Assembly (NCBI RefSeq): GCF_000499385.1
Contig: NW_013654309.1
Coordinates: forward strand, 62,001-126,000
Direction of reading: 5' to 3'
Length of the DNA: 64,000 nucleotides
Origin: Eimeria necatrix
Lineage: Eukaryota; Apicomplexa; Conoidasida; Eucoccidiorida; Eimeriidae
Both the position numbers and the translations under genes were made by a program. This document shows, one piece after another, positions 58,466 to 64,000 of the stretch (position 1 is the first letter of the stretch; every line of letters starts with the position of its first letter). The notes beneath the pieces were generated by a model. That model was not told the origin of the DNA, searched no databases, and was given only the letters and a program-made list of their open reading frames with translations.

Positions 58466-59789
58466 CACCACAGTGCAACACAGAAACAGCCTTCAAAGGC
58501 TCTACACTACGAAGTAAAAAGGCAAAAGTCTAATAGAAAATTTTCCCGGCAAAGAAGCTCACTGGTCGAACAAGCCAAGCCTTGTGTCCTCTTCAGTTAT
58601 TCAAGGGCTTGAGTCTAGCAGTGTGAATGACGCTACCAGCAGTCAGATGCATACAATGAGATACAGAGAAGAAATTTCCCTTTAAAATGGCCCTTAGTTC
58701 TACAGGAATGACGTTTTAAATTTTCAAATTACGATTCAACGGAATACAGCCAAGAGTGAATAGTTTTCTGTATGGAATACTAATTGGGAACCGAGTTGGG
58801 CTTAGGTTTCCACAGCTGGCTGTGATGTCTAAACAGGAACCTGAACTCGCTCCATAGCTCTCTTCCGTGCACACTGAACCCTCTGGTGGGCTTTTGCTGC
58901 CGTGTCTTTCGTAGCGGAAAGTATGGCTTCATCAACTTGCCTTTTCCATAGACATTAAATCAATGGCTCGGCGTTGGCACTAAGGCTGACTGCTCGGTGC
59001 CGCACCGAAGCCAAGAGAAGGATCTTCACCGGCCAGCATGCTATGACTTTCTTAAAACCTGCTATTTCGATATGATCTCCCTGATCACGAATCCACGGGC
59101 ACTTTGTGGGACTTTCTTCGCCTGCTACTCACGTCTGCAGAACGGGTTGTTCTGAGTCTTAATGCGGCGCTTGTTGGGAATTTCATTGCAGTTTCGGCTA
59201 ATTATGAAGACCGCTAAGGGGTTTGTGGGAATCCGGGCTTCGTTCTGTTGAGGCATAAATATTACGTCTGGAAGCTCGTCAAAGCTACTTGTTCACAGTC
59301 AATGTTTTGAGTCTGCTCGTGGAATCTGCTGCCCCTGTCGGTGCTCTGAATTTGAAAATTCTATTTCATAGTGTGGCAAACATTTGCACAATTTGAATGT
59401 TTGAATATATGAGCCAGGAGATGTCACACAGAGAAGCTTTGGGTAGCCTCTAATAATTGTGCTGACTGCAATAATGCAAAATGCACGCATGCAAAACGCA
59501 GAAACTTGTGAGAAAAGCATGAGCGAACTCAAGAAATTACGGCTTGCAGGAAGGACAATGTATCACTTGCATGGGATACATTTAAAGGCCTTTTTGTTCC
59601 TCGTGGAGGAGATGCGATTTCGGATGATAAGTGGGCAGAGGGGAAACTCATGTCCACAGCCACCCTCCCGCAAATAAGGTTTGATGCCACTGGTAGTGAA
59701 ACAACGTGAAGTAATGAGCAACAATGCGGAGCACACGGGCTGGCTGCTAATGCCAAATAAGTTTCGAGGGCTAGAGGGTTAAACTAGTG

Positions 59790-60032
59790 CATTCATTGGA
59801 GCTTAGGAATGAGCCGCAGCACTCCGTTGCTGCAACAGTTTGCACTGGTTATTCGGCTACTATTCAGAAGCTGCGTCAAATCAAGTATGAAGAGCCCCTG
59901 CAGGAGTTACGTGAATTGAGTGCAGGACCAGAAGATTGTTCAGACCCACCAGATGCAGAACTACTAGAAAGAATTGCAGTTTACCGTCAAAGGGAGAATC
60001 CTACGATGGGGTGTGAGCTGCACATAAGCTGA
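59790..60032 (+). CDS. Candidate terminal exon of an unknown gene
   Basis: Open frame with coding-like composition, probably entered through an acceptor near 59810 (GGAGCTTAG). It reads as an amphipathic helix-rich peptide (SATIQKLRQIKYEEPLQELR, then PDAELLERIAVYRQREN) ending at a stop. No start codon or upstream exon could be linked; a plus frame from an ATG at 59474 is a possible but unproven partner. A GTGTGA donor before the stop is also possible, with a further exon near 60490-60571. The family is not recognised. Confidence 0.32.
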   Translation, partial: HSLELRNEPQHSVAATVCTGYSATIQKLRQIKYEEPLQELRELSAGPEDCSDPPDAELLERIAVYRQRENPTMGCELHIS

Positions 60033-63000
60033 AGTACAGTTGCTGCTCGATGCAACTGAGGGACGCTCTGTATGGACAATAAATTGTGGGGCATAAGTAA
60101 GTAGCTGACTGATATGGGAAAACTCATGGAGGAGTAAAAATTGACCTTTTCAGTAAATAATATTGTTGCCTTGATCGGTAGACTCACAAATTACCGAAAG
60201 CTAGATCTTACACAACTACAATCAGTTAATACGGAACAAGGGGGCAAGGGGGCAGTTCACACCGCCATTCACGCATTAAGCCATGGACCGTCCAAATAAG
60301 GAAGAGGCAGCAATTCGCGCTGATAGTTAGTTAGTTAGTACATGTGGTGGATTGGACCATTGGGCCTGCTCAAGTTCTGCACGGGGAAATGAGGTAGAGG
60401 AACAGCGAACTGCACACGCCAGACTGTCCTATTTCAAGCGAAGAAATGACAAAGCCCAGGGAGTGGCATGGTGCGCACACGTTGGCGTCAGGGCGATCAC
60501 ATGCTGAGGCGGCATGTTTGCTGATGGTGGCTGACGATTCAGCACTGCCGATGCAGTTACCAGAGCCCTCACAAGTAACAGGATTTATATCTTTTCTTTT
60601 ACCACTGTGTAACGGAGTTCAAATTGTTGGAGCCCAGACGAAATTCGGTGATGACGATCAGAAGCGTTGTAGCCTGAACTCAGCCAACAGGAGTACTTCT
60701 GCTCACAAAGATCCTGAGGCGCTCAAATGATTCTGCTGCACTAGTTACAGCCCAAGCCTTACACTGAAGAGCTCACTATTTCGAAGTGCCCTAAAACATT
60801 ATTGTCCCAAAGAACCTAATCAGTATGCAAAGGCTCCGGTTTTTATTACTTCCTAATTATCAACACAGCTACCTATGTTCACTGCTCATGCCTTGCGTCT
60901 CACGTCGTAGCTTGCTGTTCCTGACTAGAGGTTTTTCGTCTCAGCTTGACGCTATTTTCTATCAAAAGCTAGAAATCGTGAAGAACTTCGCGTGCAATGC
61001 TTTCTCGTGAACCACAGTGCAGTCTTACTTGAAGAACAGTGCAATCTCCCATTTGCTGGAGGCGCGTCTCCCTATAAAGCAATTCTGTGGTTCGCTAGCG
61101 CTTCTTCTAAAATCTCTGTTGCAGCGCCTATGTGCTTGCTTCCATGAGAAGGCTACTTAACATGCCAACGTGCATTAATGGCAGATAAGCAAGCTGATCC
61201 GCTTGCGGTTTACGTCCAAAAGCACTGCCTTTTAATGGTACAAAAATACTGTGCTGCAAGCCTTCGTACACTTTCATAAAGTTTCAAAGCATCCAAAACA
61301 ACGAACTAAACGATGTTCGTAAAACAGATGGTAATGACCGCAGTACGTATGGGGGATGTTTGGTGTTTGCCCTAATGAACAGCCTAACTGAGCAAAGAAG
61401 CCGAAACTTTGGGCAGGGCTAAAAGAACGTTATCCTGGGAAGCCTTAATAAGGGGTTTCCTTCTTTCTGTCAGTCCACAGTTGACAATCCCGCTGTTTTC
61501 ACGTTATTATAAAGCAAATGGGATTGTGTCCGTTTCGCCGCTGGGAACCAGGAATCATGTGTGTATAGGTCGCTTCATGTTTTTCGATAAAGAACATGAT
61601 TTTGCAGATTGCACATCAATATTTTTGTTAATCTGAAGCGCGCTTAACTCTTGGCTGGTGAACAACCAGCCACAAAATCGCCGCCCACTAGTAGAAACGC
61701 CTGCTTTCCGTTCTTGTGGCTCAGTGTACTATTACCCAAATTAGCAGAATTCGAAATCAGTTAGGAAGTGGCAATGTATTGGCAAATGCATTGAGGACTA
61801 CGATGTGACTGCGCCCTAAGCATTTCCAGAAGTGAGGAATTTCTGGCGTCGAACCACCAACACGTCGTCTCCAATGCAATTCAGGGAGGTGTGAGAGCAG
61901 CCGTTGATGAGTATGGAAGTAGCTGGATTAGCCATTTACTAAGCACTGCCGAAAACTTTCGGTTGTGCCGCTACTTGTAGAGACGCGTACTGATCTTGCT
62001 CAGCTAGGGTCACTGTCAAAACTACTCGGGCTGCAACTAGAAAACACACACAAAATTTTACTTGGAGTTGAGAAAATGAATGAATTCAACGTCGATAGTA
62101 CTTACTACAGAGGCAGCGATATATGTTTGTTTCTGCCGCTGCTTCTCGGCTCGACCCGCTATTTAACCTTGAGTGTGCTCCCAAGTTGAATTGCGTGCCG
62201 GAGCTTGCTCATTCAATGAGAGAGCCGAGGCAGCAGAACATAAAAAGTTGGACGCAGCACTGCGTGGCGCAGTGCACACCCTTGTTTTGCGAACCAACAC
62301 CGGCGTTCCTGCGTACCACCAGACTTGCCACAGTCCATGTGGCTAGTCATTTTTTACTCTTGGCAGCGCCAGTTGCACAGACGACCGCAGACTACCACTT
62401 GCTCGCATGAATCAGCCTGGGCTGTATGGGGTACACATCAGCTGCATTTCTCGTAACTGTTGCTGGCCAGGCCCAGTTCAGAGAATGGAACCAAGCCTCA
62501 CTTATAGTGTCGGATGTGCTTCTCTGAAATTTTTGCTTGTTTAGAGCAGTAGTAATGAGCACATGGTTGAATACACCGGTTCTTAGGTTGTTTTGCTAGA
62601 GAGGTCACCGCGCCCGCAGCAACGTGGCGTCATGAGTCCCCTGCTTCCCGTAGACATGATGGGTGCTAATGCTGGCAAGCTCTGCCTAATGCATATTCCG
62701 GCGAGTCCTTGGCACATCTTTGGTATTCATTTTTTGTTTTTATATTAGGAGACCTTTCATTAAAGGCTCAAACTCTTCGCGGCCGCAGCCTGCATGCATT
62801 GGAGGTACTACCCTCGGAACGCTCACGGTATATAATTCCCTTATTTATGTATTCCGATCTCCACGGCAGTTGTGTGCGTTTCCATGAGACCCGCAGGACA
62901 ACAGCTAGCTAGGACGGCGGGCCCCTAGGCCAACCCACGAGGGAACCGCCCGCCCTTGCCCCGTCCCTCCCCCTTACGGGAGGGAAAAAGGGGGTGTCCC

Positions 63001-63040
63001 GGAGGTTCTCTGGGGCGCGGAGAATGTATCAAATGTGAAG
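60033..63040. other. Gene-poor stretch, about 3 kb
   Basis: No supportable gene. A possible exon-like piece lies near 60490-60571 (+), between an AG and a GTAACA donor. From about 62915 base composition jumps to GC-rich, leading into the gene that starts at 63041. Confidence 0.45.
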
Positions 63041-64000
63041 ATGAAGCGGTCTCTCCACTCGGTCGACGTAGCCGCGGCCTCAGCTGCAACACCGCCCCCG
63101 CCCCAGCCAGCAGTACTGCCATTCCCAGGGAGTTTGGTGTCCATTAACCCGGGTTCTCTGGGTCCCCTACGAAACCAGCTGTACCCTCTAAGGGCCCCAG
63201 GGAGATGCGACGGAGAAACACGGAGCGGCTTGGTGTCGCCGCTCACCGTGGGGGCCCCTCGGACACACAGCCATGTAGGACCACACAAACATTCACGGGA
63301 CAAAGGGCCCCCTCCGGGCGTCGAAGTTATATCTGTCGATGACGACGATGACGAGATGCCTCCAGTCCCTGCTTCCGCCTCAATGACTCGGTGCGTTCCT
63401 GGGGCATGTCAGGACCTCAATGGCAGCAGCACCATCAGCAGCGGCGCCAGCAGCAGCAACAAAGCCAGCAGCAGCGCTTGCAACAGCGGCGCGTATAGCA
63501 GCATAGTAAGTAGCGGGAGCAGGAACAACAGCGGAAGCAAGAGCGGCAGGAGCGAAGGCGGCGCCAGCAGCAGCTCGAGCAGCAGCTTGGGCAGCAGCGA
63601 CAGCAGCAGCCGGGACCAAGTGGCAGCAAGGAGCACGGCAAACTGTTCCGCAGGGGCCAGGGTTGTGGAAGTTTCCCGAGGCGAAGCCTCAGCTCAGGAA
63701 GCGGGCCAGCCCTCTACAGAGCCTTCCAATAGCGCCTTCACCCCAAAGGCCTTCATCGGGTCGCACAGCAAGAGCCTGTGGATCCAAGGGCGGCAGCGGC
63801 CAGAGCAGGTTGACAAGCACATTTCGGACTTGCGCACTAAAGTCGCAGTGGGGAAGGTCACGCTGCGGGGTACAGTGTTTCCGTCCACTGCAACAGCAGC
63901 AGCGTTCATGAAGGCTGTTTCCCAGACAGCCAGGGTTACCTCTTTCTCCATTAGTGCCCCGGAGATGCCTCAGGAGCAGTTTGCTGCCGTTTGCGAAGGG
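63041..64000 (+). CDS. Ser-rich protein of unknown function, 5' part only
   Basis: An ATG at 63041 opens 320 codons without a stop to the window edge, so the gene is partial. The N-terminal third is Pro/Ala-rich (AATPPPPQPA), then comes an acidic run (VDDDDDE). Next is a Ser/Gly-rich stretch coded by AGC triplets (about 63420-63620), then a more ordinary globular-looking segment (KHISDLRTKVAVGKVTLRGT, FMKAVSQTARV). The other frames of the triplet region give poly-Ala, poly-Leu and poly-Cys, which are shadows. No domain is recognised. Codon and base composition are much richer in GC than the rest of the window. Introns upstream or within are not excluded. Confidence 0.62.
   Translation, partial: MKRSLHSVDVAAASAATPPPPQPAVLPFPGSLVSINPGSLGPLRNQLYPLRAPGRCDGETRSGLVSPLTVGAPRTHSHVGPHKHSRDKGPPPGVEVISVDDDDDEMPPVPASASMTRCVPGACQDLNGSSTISSGASSSNKASSSACNSGAYSSIVSSGSRNNSGSKSGRSEGGASSSSSSSLGSSDSSSRDQVAARSTANCSAGARVVEVSRGEASAQEAGQPSTEPSNSAFTPKAFIGSHSKSLWIQGRQRPEQVDKHISDLRTKVAVGKVTLRGTVFPSTATAAAFMKAVSQTARVTSFSISAPEMPQEQFAAVCEG
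63420..63620. repeat. Imperfect CAG/AGC trinucleotide-rich tract
   Basis: Dense interrupted AGC/CAG triplets inside the open frame starting at 63041, where they encode mostly serine. Coccidian genomes of the Eimeria group are known for such homopolymer-encoding triplet tracts in coding sequence, and this is one reason for the taxonomic inference. Confidence 0.85.

Larger units (their letters stand above)
55621..59789. other. Gene-poor stretch, about 4.2 kb
   Basis: Starts with the SSRP1 upstream region. No gene is supported. It contains an AT dinucleotide run at 56468-56501 and a perfect hairpin at 58415-58465. Open frames such as 58170-58517 (+) span the hairpin and look spurious. Confidence 0.55.

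Noticed and set aside
63380..63641. Poly-Ala, poly-Leu and poly-Cys open frames on the minus strand
   Set aside because: They are shadows of the AGC/CAG triplet tract, which is in frame as serine in the longer plus-strand ORF from 63041.
1..64000. CRISPR arrays, rRNA genes, telomeric repeats, intact transposon ORFs
   Set aside because: None was seen on either strand. The few repeats found are the tandem copies, hairpins and microsatellite listed as features.

Overview
The window looks like nuclear DNA of a coccidian apicomplexan, Eimeria/Cyclospora-like. The reasons are two genes with ApiAP2-type DNA-binding domains, intron-rich eukaryotic genes with short exons (18 in one gene), a run of axoneme genes as expected of a parasite whose male gametes carry flagella, and a CAG/AGC-triplet-rich coding region at the right end. 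The genus is inferred from these traits and was not tested. No prokaryotic features, CRISPR, rRNA, tRNA or telomere repeats were recognised. All gene models were built by hand from open frames, splice consensus, phase bookkeeping and remembered family sequence, so exon edges are predictions.

Layout. 1-6.4 kb: no supportable gene, but a 2 x 162 bp tandem duplication. 6.4-11.4 kb (-): SPAG6/PF16, 18 exons. 13.2-14.4 kb (-): roadblock/LC7 dynein light chain. 16.9-20.9 kb: a divergently transcribed pair of paralogues of a family I do not recognise, one intronless and one with an intron. 21.6-22.2 kb (+): weak candidate gene. 22.4-26.3 kb (-): CFAP100/CCDC37 (MIA1). 27.9-28.3 kb (+): MYCBP/AMY-1 (FAP174). 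31.4-32.8 kb (+): protein with a predicted signal peptide. 36.0-42.2 kb (+): large seven-exon ApiAP2 protein. 42.7-44.0 kb (-): a second, intronless ApiAP2 protein, tail to tail with the first. 46.0-48.2 kb (-): RNA polymerase III subunit RPC4. 52.1-55.6 kb (-): SSRP1, the small FACT subunit, 12 exons and no HMG box. 55.6-63.0 kb: gene-poor. 63.0 kb to the window end (+): start of a GC-rich, serine-rich protein that runs off the edge.

How the parts relate. SPAG6 (central pair C1), LC7 (dynein), CFAP100 (inner-arm regulator) and MYCBP/FAP174 (central pair C2) all belong to motile flagella and lie within 22 kb. In this lineage only microgametes are flagellated, so male-gamete expression is a reasonable inference. 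Whether the unknown paralogue pair lying among them, or the neighbouring ApiAP2 genes, share that programme cannot be told from sequence. RPC4 and SSRP1 are housekeeping transcription and chromatin genes.
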